Source: Clostridia bacterium (lineage in GTDB: Bacteria > Bacillota > Clostridia > Acetivibrionales > DSM-2933). Taken from it: a stretch of 33,651 nucleotides of DNA. The DNA lies in contig JAOABQ010000079.1 in assembly GCA_026418275.1 (NCBI GenBank), positions 1 through 33,651 of the forward strand, written 5' to 3'. Below are positions 7,401-14,994 of the stretch, piece after piece (the stretch's first letter is position 1; every line of letters begins with the position of its first letter). The position numbers and the translations under genes are program-made. The notes under the pieces were generated by a model. That model did no database searches. It was not told the origin of the DNA and saw nothing but the letters and a program-made list of their open reading frames with translations.

Positions 7401-9950
7401 ATTGGAATCGATGACTTCCTGGTGGCGGCACTTACGGGTTAAAATTCCGCACTTATTCCGGAATGCTTCCAAATAACCGATATCATAATTAAACTCACCG
7501 GACATGGTCAGGGCTTCTTCAAATAGCTCCTGTGCCTTCTCCAGATCATTTTTCCGGATATACAAAAGTCCCATCATAATTTTCGTATCGATGATTGTAT
7601 GGTAGTCATCCAGCTTCCAGGCATAGTCCAAAACCTTAAAGCAGCAGTGAAAAGCCTTATCATTTTCTCCGCTTTCCTGGTATAGCTTTGCCATCAAAGC
7701 CATAGCCCTCATCGAATGCCCATCCGAAGAAATATCCTGGGAAACCTGGTAGGCCTTTTTTAAGAAAATCAGCGCCTGGGAGTAAATATTGAGGTTCATC
7801 ATTTTTTCTGCCGAATGTATCATACAGTTTAATGCTTTTTCTAATTCTCCCGATCTCATCAAATGATGAATCAACTCGTCATGATTTCCCCTGTTTTCCT
7901 CTTTAAAAAGTTCTTCCAAAACTTTTGCAGCAAGGCTGTGCAGCCCTTTGACAAAGTCTTTGTCCAAGCCTCCATAGATCTCTTTTTTAATATTTTTCAA
8001 GTGATATTCATAGGAATACCCCCACTCCTCAACCTTTTGGTCGATTAGTTGGAGATTAACCAAAGACTCCGTCATATAAGATACTTTTTCTCTTTTTAAT
8101 CCACTGACCTTGCTAATTACCTCTAATGGGACAGGCGAGTTGAAAATAGACATTAAATGAAGAAGCTCCAAGGCTTCCTTGTTTAATGTATGAATCCTTT
8201 TCCATATTGCATCATACCGGTTGGAGGGCAGAGACAATTTTATATAATCCTTATCCCCGTCATAGGTTAAATTCCAATATCCCTCTCCATCCACAAAAAG
8301 CTTCTTTTCCACAAAAAGGGCTGTAATGGTATCCTTAAGAAAGCCCGGATTGCCGTCGGTCTCACGGATGATATTGGCTGCGATGGATTCAGGTATGCTG
8401 TTTGATCCCAAAACTTTTTTGATAAATTCATGAGCTTCTTGATAATTAAAACCCGGGAGAACGACTTCATTCGTAAATCCGGATGCCTCCCACTTTTTCA
8501 CAAAGGAAGAAAAGGCCCGGTTTGAGTCCATTTCCTCTTCATTGAACGCAATAATAACCCATATACTATTCGCTTTTGAGCTTATAAACAGATATTCAAA
8601 AACTTCTGCTGTAAAATCGTCCATCCACTGGGCATTATCCAGTATGATCAAGGCCTGTTCCTTTTGTACGGCATCCATGATAAAATTTGCGGCGCAGAGC
8701 TTCAGCCTCAATTTTTCCTTATCTCCGGCTAAGGGCTGAGTCGGCTTTATATCTTGAAATCCCTTTACTTCAGGTAGGATTTTTATAATTTCCGACCCGT
8801 ATTTTTTAATAACATCGCCAGGTGTAAAGGGTATGATTTGCTTTATAATTTGTCCAATGCTTTTATATCCTTTATTTTCGGCTTCATTAAACGCGAAGTG
8901 AACTACCCGCACCTTGTTCAAGTGGTTTTCATGACTGATTTCCTCCAGGATGCGGCTTTTCCCGGCTCCTGTCTCACCCTTTACGAGGGTAAATCTTTTT
9001 CTTGATTTATTGATTAAGGCTTCATTTCCCCATTTCTCCAACTGCTCAAGGCTTTCTTTTCTCCCGACAATCTCTGTCTTTGTCAACACTTTCTCAGCAT
9101 AATTTTTTTCCTGGACTTTAGACTCTCTTCCCCAGATGCCCTCTACCGTGTTGATGACTTCTCCGATATCTTTAAATCTTTTGCTTTTGTCTTCGGTCGT
9201 AAGCCTTCCGATAACCTCCATCATACGGGTTATCTTTTGGGTATCGGGATTTTCCTTTCTCTTTTTTTGATTCTCTATATAGGACCGGAAAACAGTATGA
9301 AAGTTGCTCCGTTCCGGATTTTCTCCCGTCAAAAGATAAAACGACAAAACACCTAATGAATATAAGTCTGCGAAAAACCTCCCTTCAAAGCTATTTAATG
9401 CTTCAGGAACTCTAAAAGGAGCACTGCTTTTAAGATTTTTAAAAAGGATTTTCTCTACCTCTTCGTTAACCATCATACCTAAAATCTTAACCTGAGGTTC
9501 ATTCCCATTGGATGTCACAATCATATTTTTTGCATCTAAATTTCTATGTATAAACCCTCTCCTGTGCAAATAATAAACTGCTTTTAATACTTGCAGCAAA
9601 TACTTGGCTTTTTCTTCATAAGCTGCCCCTCTTACCGCATCTAAAATACCCTTCCCATGAAAATATTCAAAGGTATAAAAATATTGTCTGGAGGATACAT
9701 AATTTGAATCAATGGTATCGATGATATTAAAGTTGTAAACCTGAGTCAAATTAGGGTGAACAATCGTACTTAAAGTTATAAAATTCTTTTTAAAATAGTC
9801 AATAACCTTTGACTGAGAAATCTCAGGGTTTAAAATCCTAAGGAGCATCTTTTTTTCTTCCTTGAATAGATCCACTACAAGGAATAATGACTCAATAGAG
9901 CTATCATCAATCACATTTATAATTTTAAACCTGTTGTTGATTATATCCAT
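4488..9950 (-). CDS. Giant sensor: pseudokinase, AAA ATPase, TPRs, GAF-GGDEF-GAF
   Basis: An 1820-residue cytoplasmic signalling protein with no signal peptide or clear membrane helix. Order: protein-kinase-like domain (about 5-275); IVGR-type AAA ATPase (from about 293) with Walker A GETGAGKS (325-332) and Walker B LIILDNAQ (about 433-440); helical and TPR repeats (about 700-1225); GAF (about 1320-1470); GGDEF (about 1480-1635) with GGEEF at 1556-1560 and an RxxD inhibitory site (RQTD, 1547-1550); second GAF (about 1677-1815). The cyclase motif is intact, so c-di-GMP synthesis with product inhibition is likely. The kinase domain has lost its key residues: Arg38 for the ATP Lys, HRN (135-137) for HRD, LGM (157-159) for DFG, and no Gly-rich loop. 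The front half resembles the large kinase-ATPase-TPR proteins of cyanobacteria and myxobacteria; the diguanylate cyclase output differs from the usual histidine kinase. The start has AGAGG 8 bases upstream. Confidence 0.9.
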   Translation of the reverse strand: MDIINNRFKIINVIDDSSIESLFLVVDLFKEEKKMLLRILNPEISQSKVIDYFKKNFITLSTIVHPNLTQVYNFNIIDTIDSNYVSSRQYFYTFEYFHGKGILDAVRGAAYEEKAKYLLQVLKAVYYLHRRGFIHRNLDAKNMIVTSNGNEPQVKILGMMVNEEVEKILFKNLKSSAPFRVPEALNSFEGRFFADLYSLGVLSFYLLTGENPERSNFHTVFRSYIENQKKRKENPDTQKITRMMEVIGRLTTEDKSKRFKDIGEVINTVEGIWGRESKVQEKNYAEKVLTKTEIVGRKESLEQLEKWGNEALINKSRKRFTLVKGETGAGKSRILEEISHENHLNKVRVVHFAFNEAENKGYKSIGQIIKQIIPFTPGDVIKKYGSEIIKILPEVKGFQDIKPTQPLAGDKEKLRLKLCAANFIMDAVQKEQALIILDNAQWMDDFTAEVFEYLFISSKANSIWVIIAFNEEEMDSNRAFSSFVKKWEASGFTNEVVLPGFNYQEAHEFIKKVLGSNSIPESIAANIIRETDGNPGFLKDTITALFVEKKLFVDGEGYWNLTYDGDKDYIKLSLPSNRYDAIWKRIHTLNKEALELLHLMSIFNSPVPLEVISKVSGLKREKVSYMTESLVNLQLIDQKVEEWGYSYEYHLKNIKKEIYGGLDKDFVKGLHSLAAKVLEELFKEENRGNHDELIHHLMRSGELEKALNCMIHSAEKMMNLNIYSQALIFLKKAYQVSQDISSDGHSMRAMALMAKLYQESGENDKAFHCCFKVLDYAWKLDDYHTIIDTKIMMGLLYIRKNDLEKAQELFEEALTMSGEFNYDIGYLEAFRNKCGILTRKCRHQEVIDSNMIIQCIKEYDHEKYYFYHAQLYNTLGVNYMLVGKIEDALRSFETSIKLFEKAGNSIEVARPINNIGVIYFDYLQNSSKAREYNEKALEIQMKFNKIEGIAIDYHNIGETYWMEDNYKRALEYFLKCEELAGEIELNNTLFTAYINILQTYIDLGDYGKAYDYFQKAQQEIEKSPEQGWDLPFFYENAARFFYEIGSFEEAKTYAGLGIEIYNKTGVSEKSYLNCRSLLLLSEDKKEKAIQYNEMDRILDEFRRTDLIKDRHKTVQRFLEIYIQDEKREKAHPLLWESGKLMDSIETNCLKANYLYLEGILDGGIQGIEKINEAMEIIVSDNNLPFKWKACKAIGDLYFKQGEQNEAVIYYLKSMDILYKIALTVPKQFRTLFFNTRQRNIPRKRLLEIKEKLLEEQIINIEKNHFDCTDSERDDMLTCFFNEADFSLFFSDQRAVRRFDEGEDISYNTINKIRGVIGQMPEDFENNLKLVLNTACTITQAEKGFILIYDENENLKVFVSHKQRDVQEYYEYIVEQAKDNKDGIFATDIFGKNFGQDHVMIPPHVKGIICIPICEGIRDEGNLKRRNKEVLHKNIKGFIYLSTESLFNNFVPEAFNACKVLSDLAYLSLENYHLKILSSIDKLTGVYTRKYFESVIEQQLRKAENENAPLSIIMLDIDKFKNINDRFGHQKGDEVLRRIGSVLKRNIRQTDICCRYGGEEFIILSPNASMEQVEIFGERIRSAVEKEQIMDGIVPLTISLGISNFPKHGKWKDELIGKADQALYHAKESGRNICAIWNNKIGKFTKRMDKLAGILSGNDVQDQRNVLVLLEMIQLVKEKTSASQKIFKVLGRVIETLEAEQGILFILDERGGEIKRTFGRKGFVESWVGDVHYNKKIIEKVLLTKTGKYLVDWDNIDIVDSVTGEPKWQSVLVVPIIYHNKIRGILYLTSPINTKEFGFNEFNFVSTLADIIGFVISEKET

Positions 9951-10224
9951 ATCGATTCCTCTTTTTAGTAGAATTGAAATACCATATAACTACGCACAGC
10001 TTGTAAATACTGCATACTGGGTTATTTGATTGGAATATATTATAAAGATATTTTATAAATAAGGATTATATATAAGTATCATATCCGATTACGTCCTTAC
10101 ATTATAACAAAAATGAAACCCAATATAAACGATAATTTTATAGGTAATAAATTTAAAATTTTTCCTATTTGCAAAGTACGGCAAGCAAGACATCTCTCAA
10201 AATTCACCTAAGTTTATACTCTTC
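9951..10224. other. Upstream region of the giant sensor gene
   Basis: AT-rich DNA between the start of the leftward sensor gene and the palindromic element at 10225-10327. It must hold the sensor's promoter unless transcription comes through from rsgI. I see no promoter with good spacing and no open frame with a ribosome site. Confidence 0.4.
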
Positions 10225-10327
10225 TATAGATAACGAACTGTAAAAGTAAAATTCCGATTTCTGACACCTAAGTAAACCAGGTATTTCATCTCTCGAATTT
10301 TACTATGATTACACTTCGTTATCTATA
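10225..10327. repeat. 103-bp palindromic element, copy A
   Basis: The ends are perfect 13-bp inverted repeats: TATAGATAACGAA (10225-10237) and TTCGTTATCTATA (10315-10327). The pairing continues imperfectly inward through AGTAAAATT on each side, leaving a core of about 40 bases that contains CCAGGTATTTCATCTCTCG. It is about 90% identical to copy B (12249-12352), in the same orientation on the other side of the rsgI-like gene. It is too short to encode anything. It has the form of a MITE or a structured repeat. Confidence 0.85.
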
Positions 10328-10412
10328 TATTTATACCTATTAATATTAAATATAAAAATATCCCATTCATCCAATATTTTGACTAAGTTCTATCATTCAT
10401 TGTGTTTTATGC

Positions 10413-12107
10413 TTATTTTCTGACCCTATGGATGCACTCTAAGGCATCTATAATAATTTCCGTATCCTGTGATGGACTGCTATTTTCACCCTTAACCACA
10501 ATCTTAATGGTATGTTCACCCATTTCCAACCCAACCCTTTTATAAATGATAATATTTCCAACCAAGGGCTCTTCGCTAAAACAATCTACAGTGGCGTCCA
10601 AAACATCATCAATATAAACATCTGCTTTTCCCTGGTTGTTTCCTACTGCGCCATACCAAATGATCCCTGTTCCATTAAAATGAAACTGCGCATAACTTCC
10701 TGCCTTGGATGCTCTGAAAGCAGAATCCTTATAAAATTCCGCGTTTCTTATCCTTGACCACTCAAGTGAATACGTAATTTTATTACTTAAATCATCCACC
10801 CACCGGGGATTTGTTTCATCTCTTGGGCTTAAAGCGGAATTATTAGGAGGTACCGGGGTATTGGCCGGAACAACCATAGGGGTTGATGTCGGACCCACGG
10901 TAGGTACTTCAATGGGTTCATTGGAAGGCACCGGACCTGGCGTTACAGTGGACACCGGTGTCCCTTCGGTTTCGTAAGGCTTTTCAGTTGCTTCTTGTTT
11001 TTCATCAAGAACTTCTATTGTTTCAAGATCAGGTACTTCTTTTATTACCTCATGAACGGGCTTCACTTTTAATTCTTCCAGGGTTATATTGGTTCCTTGC
11101 GCCTTTGCTTCCTCATAAATACGGTATTTCCCCATGGAAATATTGTTTTCCTTCGCTTTTATTCTTTCTGTTTCATCTACACGCAGAACCTTGGTTTCTA
11201 TTTTCTTGTCCTCCAATACCTTTAACGTGTCTTCAATGGAGTTTACTAATTTTTTCTCGGCTTCACTTATATTTTTTCCTTCATCCCCAACCTGATGGAT
11301 GGACACAGCCACCAAAACTACATTCTCTTCGCTATCCTTTTCATTCATGAATCCACGTTTTCTGGACTCTTCAACAAACTTCAAAAGAGCCGTTTCGGTC
11401 TTTACCCCCTCAAGCTTTGCTAAATCTGCCACTTTTTCAGCATCATCATTCATTGGATTTACTTTTATTACAACATTATTTTTATCCACTTCAAACTGTA
11501 CACTCGGGTTGATATCTACATCCATATATGCGTAAGGTTCCTGCCCCTTTTGGGTCATGTAAGGCAAATACATAATTAAAATAACAATAGCCGCAGCAAT
11601 GCTGGTCATCACCGATGCATATTTAAATAGGTTATTTTTTAGCTGAACCTTTTGACTCACATTTTTAGATTTGTTCATCTGAACCTTTTGATTGAATGTT
11701 TCAACACGGATAAGCTGCGGTTTTTGGTTAACCGCTTCATCACTCATGAGCTGCACTTTCTGGCCTACCGTTTCATCATACATAAGCTGAACCTTTTGAT
11801 CCAGAGCTTCAACCCTTCTCATTTGAACTTTCTGTCCCACAACCATACCCGGTCTTCTCGGCACAGCGGTTAATTCTTTATCGGAAGTCAAAACCAAAAT
11901 CTCTTCGGCCCTTATCTCTATAATGGTATTTTCATATTCCTCCACCGGATAATCATGTTCGAAAGAGATAATATCATACTCCTTGATACGGATATCCTGA
12001 CCAACCTTCATTGCAGGGTGGCATTTCATTTTAACAAAGCTTTTATCCGAAGTTAAGACAATGGCTTCATTTTTGTATATTTTAATGATTTTTCCTATAT
12101 TGATCAT
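10413..12107 (-). CDS. Orphan RsgI-like transmembrane anti-sigma factor
   Basis: A 564-residue relative of RsgI, the membrane anti-sigma factor that holds SigI and, in cellulosome clostridia, senses outside polysaccharide. Residues 1-48 form the RsgI N-terminal domain and 55-100 look like a second, diverged copy. Residues 91-158 are six tandem 12-mers (QKVQL-type). One membrane helix follows (about 163-183). The outside part starts with DVDINPSVQF, whose Asn200-Pro201 matches the autocleavage site known in RsgI proteins. It continues through an acidic/Lys-rich domain, a Pro-Thr linker (about 375-432) and a C-terminal beta-sandwich domain (about 435-564) with a carbohydrate-binding look (GTGIIWYGAVGNNQGKADVY). 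The start has AAGGGGG upstream. No sigI gene is adjacent, although it is normally just upstream. The sensed ligand is unknown. Confidence 0.85.
   Translation of the reverse strand: MINIGKIIKIYKNEAIVLTSDKSFVKMKCHPAMKVGQDIRIKEYDIISFEHDYPVEEYENTIIEIRAEEILVLTSDKELTAVPRRPGMVVGQKVQMRRVEALDQKVQLMYDETVGQKVQLMSDEAVNQKPQLIRVETFNQKVQMNKSKNVSQKVQLKNNLFKYASVMTSIAAAIVILIMYLPYMTQKGQEPYAYMDVDINPSVQFEVDKNNVVIKVNPMNDDAEKVADLAKLEGVKTETALLKFVEESRKRGFMNEKDSEENVVLVAVSIHQVGDEGKNISEAEKKLVNSIEDTLKVLEDKKIETKVLRVDETERIKAKENNISMGKYRIYEEAKAQGTNITLEELKVKPVHEVIKEVPDLETIEVLDEKQEATEKPYETEGTPVSTVTPGPVPSNEPIEVPTVGPTSTPMVVPANTPVPPNNSALSPRDETNPRWVDDLSNKITYSLEWSRIRNAEFYKDSAFRASKAGSYAQFHFNGTGIIWYGAVGNNQGKADVYIDDVLDATVDCFSEEPLVGNIIIYKRVGLEMGEHTIKIVVKGENSSPSQDTEIIIDALECIHRVRK
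11634..11837 (-). repeat. In-frame 36-bp tandem repeat in the rsgI-like gene
   Basis: Residues 91-158 repeat with an exact 12-residue period. QK begins units at residues 92, 104, 116, 128, 140 and 152, giving five full units and a partial sixth. The consensus is QKVQLxxxExxx. The first unit coincides with the last strand of the second N-terminal domain (GQKVQMRR), so the array looks like amplification of that strand. It lies on the cytoplasmic side, between the sigma-binding part and the membrane helix. Confidence 0.9.
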
Positions 12108-12248
12108 CCACTATGCCCCCTTGATAAAGATAGTTAAAAGATACAATGGCAGCACATTTACAATAGACTGCGTACGCCTATGCTAACGTTCATGAAAGTG
12201 CCAATCGCCCTCCATTTGATTTTTACAAACGGCTAAGCTGTATCTTTT

Positions 12249-12352
12249 TATAGATAACAAACTGTAAAAGTAAAATTTCGATTTCTGAAAGACCACGTAA
12301 ACCAGGTATTTCATCTCTCGATTTTTACTATGTTTACACTTCGTTTTCTATA
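12249..12352. repeat. 104-bp palindromic element, copy B
   Basis: Same element as 10225-10327, in the same orientation. Left end TATAGATAACAAA (12249-12261), right end TTCGTTTTCTATA (12340-12352). The core GTAAACCAGGTATTTCATC is conserved. About ten positions differ from copy A, several of them in the terminal arms, so the hairpin is less perfect here. It lies 142 bases upstream of the rsgI-like start codon and could form part of its leader or promoter region. Confidence 0.85.
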
Positions 12353-12508
12353 GGAAACAATATTTTATTTTATACTTTATGCAATTTTCTTTTTGTAATG
12401 ATTGAATAAAATGATTTTGTATAAAAAGAGACGTCTTCATTTTGCAGACTTTGGTGAAGCATATTAAGAAAGTCGGGAAATCATAATACACTCAATACAT
12501 TATGATGC

Positions 12509-12529
12509 TATAAATGGCGACCATTTATA
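12509..12529. repeat. 9-bp perfect hairpin
   Basis: TATAAATGG (12509-12517) pairs with CCATTTATA (12521-12529) around CGA. There is no strong U-tract. It lies between the palindromic elements and the fluoride channel genes, and could be an operator or a weak terminator. Confidence 0.4.
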
Positions 12530-12564
12530 ACTCTATTTTATATTATATTTTCCCATACTTCAAG

Positions 12565-12612
12565 TATAGATAACGCAGTAGAATCCGAGAGATAAAATAT
12601 CCGTTTACTTAT
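12565..12612. repeat. Truncated copy C of the palindromic element
   Basis: TATAGATAACG followed by CCGAGAGATAAAATATCCG and GTTTACTTA matches the reverse complement of copy A from its right end into the core. About 12 bases are deleted after the terminal repeat and the other end is missing. It lies in inverted orientation relative to copies A and B, about 95 bases before the first fluoride channel gene. Confidence 0.65.
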
Positions 12613-12706
12613 GTATTATTTTAAGATATGCTAAGCTATAGGTATTCCTTTGTTGGAATAAATATGAATTCAGCATTTGCATTCATCTTTAACGGGGTAG
12701 AATTCG

Positions 12707-13099
12707 ATGAGAAATTATTTCTTTATATCTTTAGGCGGGTTTTTGGGTGCTGTTTCAAGATTTGCTATAAAAAGCATCCGACTGAGTGAACATTGTATAG
12801 ATTTTCCCATAAACACACTCTTTATCAATGTTACAGGAAGTTTTATCCTCACACTTCTTTTAACATCTGTTTTTGAAATATTAAAGATCAAAGAGGACAT
12901 AAGACTGGGTATCTCAACAGGCTTTCTCGGTGCCTATACAACTTTTTCAACTTTTTGTAAGGAGTCGATAGAACTATTGGATAAGGGTTTATATGTTTAT
13001 TCTTTCCTTTATATAAGCCTTTCGGTAGTTCTTGGACTTATGTTTTCACATATAGCTGCCTATGTTAGCCGGCGTTTGTTGCAAAAAAAAGCGTATTAA
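12707..13099 (+). CDS. crcB: Fluoride channel subunit FluC/CrcB, first of a pair
   Basis: A 130-residue membrane protein with four hydrophobic helices. It has the family motifs GGFLGAVSRF (start), NVTGSF (about 45) and GFLGAYTTFSTF (about 72-83), where the Phe and Thr residues line the fluoride pore. Many Firmicutes carry two adjacent, different subunits thought to form a heterodimer that exports fluoride, as seen here with the next gene 11 bases downstream. The ATG at 12707 has a modest GGGG site. I see no fluoride riboswitch in the 350 bases upstream, although this element often precedes such genes. Confidence 0.95.
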   Translation: MRNYFFISLGGFLGAVSRFAIKSIRLSEHCIDFPINTLFINVTGSFILTLLLTSVFEILKIKEDIRLGISTGFLGAYTTFSTFCKESIELLDKGLYVYSFLYISLSVVLGLMFSHIAAYVSRRLLQKKAY

Positions 13100-13110
13100 G
13101 AGGTGGTCGA

Positions 13111-13473
13111 GTGCAATACTTTATTGTGGGTATCGGGGGTATAATGGGAAGTCTAACCCGGTATTCCTTAGGAAAATTTATTTCCTCCAAATTCAAAACC
13201 GGGTTTCCCTTAGGAACCTTTATAATCAATATAACCGGTGCATTCTTACTTGGAATTGCAAGCAGCATTCCACTTGCTAAAAACCTTGTCCTATTGTTTG
13301 CCGATGGTTTTCTTGGGGCATATACCACATTTTCAACCTTTATGTTTGAAAGCTATAACTTAAACAAAACCTCCAAACTGTCCCTATCACTCCTATATAT
13401 TTTAAGCTCTGTTGCACTTGGCCTCATTGGCTATATATCAGGAAAAACCGTGACGGAATGGCTCATAAATTAA
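13111..13473 (+). CDS. crcB: Fluoride channel subunit FluC/CrcB, second of a pair
   Basis: A 120-residue partner of the preceding gene, with GGIMGSLTRY, NITGAFLLG and GFLGAYTTFSTF and the same four-helix pattern. The start is GTG at 13111 with AGGTGG 5-10 bases upstream, in the short gap after the first subunit, so the two are surely translated from one message. The stop codon lies inside the left arm of the terminator at 13472-13500. Confidence 0.95.
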   Translation: MQYFIVGIGGIMGSLTRYSLGKFISSKFKTGFPLGTFIINITGAFLLGIASSIPLAKNLVLLFADGFLGAYTTFSTFMFESYNLNKTSKLSLSLLYILSSVALGLIGYISGKTVTEWLIN

Positions 13474-13500
13474 AAGCTGCCCAGTGTATGGGCAGCTTTT
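13472..13500. terminator. Bidirectional terminator
   Basis: AAAAGCTGCCC (13472-13482) pairs perfectly with GGGCAGCTTTT (13490-13500) around a 7-base loop. T-rich tracts follow on both strands. It ends the fluoride channel pair rightward and the small membrane protein gene leftward, overlapping the stop codons of both. Confidence 0.95.
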
Positions 13501-13666
13501 AATATTTTCTTTTGAAAAATACGTTGTATACTATGTACCCTGCAATAATAAGAATGGCAATGGGTAGAAGGACTTTAACCGCAAATTTCAAAACAGCCAC
13601 TGCAATTGAGAATAATATTAGGACTCCAACAACTACAAGGATTAATCTTACAAGGTTATTATTCAT
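13499..13666 (-). CDS. 55-residue small membrane protein
   Basis: A short gene read leftward from ATG (13666-13664), with AAGGAG 8 bases upstream, to a TAA inside the terminator. The product starts MNNNLVRLILVVVG, has two hydrophobic stretches (about residues 5-27 and 30-48) separated by Lys, and ends FFKRKY. The good ribosome site, the Lys/Arg-rich end after the last helix, and the exact fit between ribosome site, stop codon and terminator support it as real. I do not recognise the family. It lies about 175 bases beyond the end of the hyd operon, same strand, so it could be a distal member or have its own promoter. Confidence 0.75.
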   Translation of the reverse strand: MNNNLVRLILVVVGVLILFSIAVAVLKFAVKVLLPIAILIIAGYIVYNVFFKRKY

Positions 13667-13842
13667 ATGTCATTCTCCTTTTATATTTAATTTATCAATC
13701 TTTTTAATTAATTATACGATATTTTTTATATTTTGTCTATTGATAATTAATTATTTTGATTTCAATATGAATATTTTTAACAACCCCACATTCCCCTGTT
13801 CATTTATCCTTATATTTATCTTAATTTTTTATATTTCACAAT

Positions 13843-14994
13843 TTATTTCAAATTAGCTCCTATTTCCTCCAGCGCACGAATGGTATGATCGATTTCCTCC
13901 ATGGTGTTGAAACATCCGATGCTAAAACGGACAAGTCCGCTTGCTCTCGTTCCGATGGTCTCATGTGCCATGGGAGCACAATGCAGCCCAGCTCTCGTTG
14001 CAATGCCGTATACCTTATCCAACACATAACTTACTTCCGAAGAGTCAACCCCTTCAAAATTTAATGCAACAATTCCCGAGTTCTTATGAATATCATTTTT
14101 GCTATAGAGTTTAATCTGTTTAACCTCATTTGCACCTTCCCAAAGCCTTTTTACCAGCGCAAATTTATTTGATTTTAGTATATCCAAACCCATGTTTTCT
14201 ATAAATTTTATTCCCAGGGAAAGCCCAATAATACCGGGGGTATTCACTGTACCGCTCTCTAACATATCCGGCATAAAGTCAGGCTGAAAAAGGTTTTCCG
14301 AATGACTCCCGGTCCCCCCTTGGATAAGGGTATTTATTTTTATCCCCTCTTTTACATATAGGCCTCCCGTTCCCTGTGGCCCAAGCAATGCCTTATGTCC
14401 GGGAAACGCCAGTAAATCCGCCCCTATTTCCTCAACATCGATTTTTATGGTTCCCGCTCCTTGGGATGCATCCAGCAAAAACAGTATTCCTTTTTCTCTG
14501 GCAACCTTGCCTATATCGCCAACTGGCATGATTATTCCGTTAACATTGGATGATAATGTGGAAACAATCATTTTTGTATTTTTTTTAATATTCTTTTTAA
14601 GATCCTCTATGTCAAGTTCTCCAAACTCGCTGCATCGAATAAAGGTAACTTCGATCCCGGACTCCTTCTCCAGGGTCTTCAAAGGTCTTACGACGGAGTT
14701 ATGCTCCATGCTGGTGGAAATCACATGATCCCCCGGTTTTAATATCCCCTTGATGCCTACATTGATTGCCTCTGTAGCATTTTTTGTAAAAGAAAGCTGC
14801 AGGGGGTTTTTTATACCAAAAAAACTGCTTATGGTTTCTCTCGCTTCCATTACTGCCTTTCCGGAAGCCACCGATAAAGCATGCCCTCCCCGTCCCGGAT
14901 TTGCGCAGTAATCCTTCATACACTGGACCATCCCGTTAATAACGGTTTCTGGCTTTGGATATGATGTTGCAGCGTTATCAAGATAAATCATCAT
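13843..14994 (-). CDS. Cysteine desulfurase-like class V aminotransferase
   Basis: A 383-residue PLP enzyme of the cysteine desulfurase family (the EF2568-like branch, distinct from IscS and SufS). It begins MMIYLDNAATSYPKP and has SMEHNS (about 97), the PLP Lys in FPGHKALLGP (about 202) and a Cys in the GLHCAP loop (about 337) that would carry the persulfide. The end of hydF overlaps its start by 17 bases, so it is the last gene of the hyd operon and translationally coupled. Sulfur supply for the iron-sulfur clusters of the maturases is a natural role (inference from context). The start could be either of two adjacent ATGs (14994 or 14991). Confidence 0.85.
   Translation of the reverse strand: MMIYLDNAATSYPKPETVINGMVQCMKDYCANPGRGGHALSVASGKAVMEARETISSFFGIKNPLQLSFTKNATEAINVGIKGILKPGDHVISTSMEHNSVVRPLKTLEKESGIEVTFIRCSEFGELDIEDLKKNIKKNTKMIVSTLSSNVNGIIMPVGDIGKVAREKGILFLLDASQGAGTIKIDVEEIGADLLAFPGHKALLGPQGTGGLYVKEGIKINTLIQGGTGSHSENLFQPDFMPDMLESGTVNTPGIIGLSLGIKFIENMGLDILKSNKFALVKRLWEGANEVKQIKLYSKNDIHKNSGIVALNFEGVDSSEVSYVLDKVYGIATRAGLHCAPMAHETIGTRASGLVRFSIGCFNTMEEIDHTIRALEEIGANLK

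Noticed and set aside
11634..11837. CRISPR-like direct repeats
   Set aside because: The period is 36 bp with no distinct spacers, and the units are in frame within a coding region.
13512..13856. 114-codon frame on the plus strand
   Set aside because: It lies opposite the small membrane protein gene and runs into AT-rich DNA. It has no ribosome site and a low-complexity Phe/Ile-rich product.
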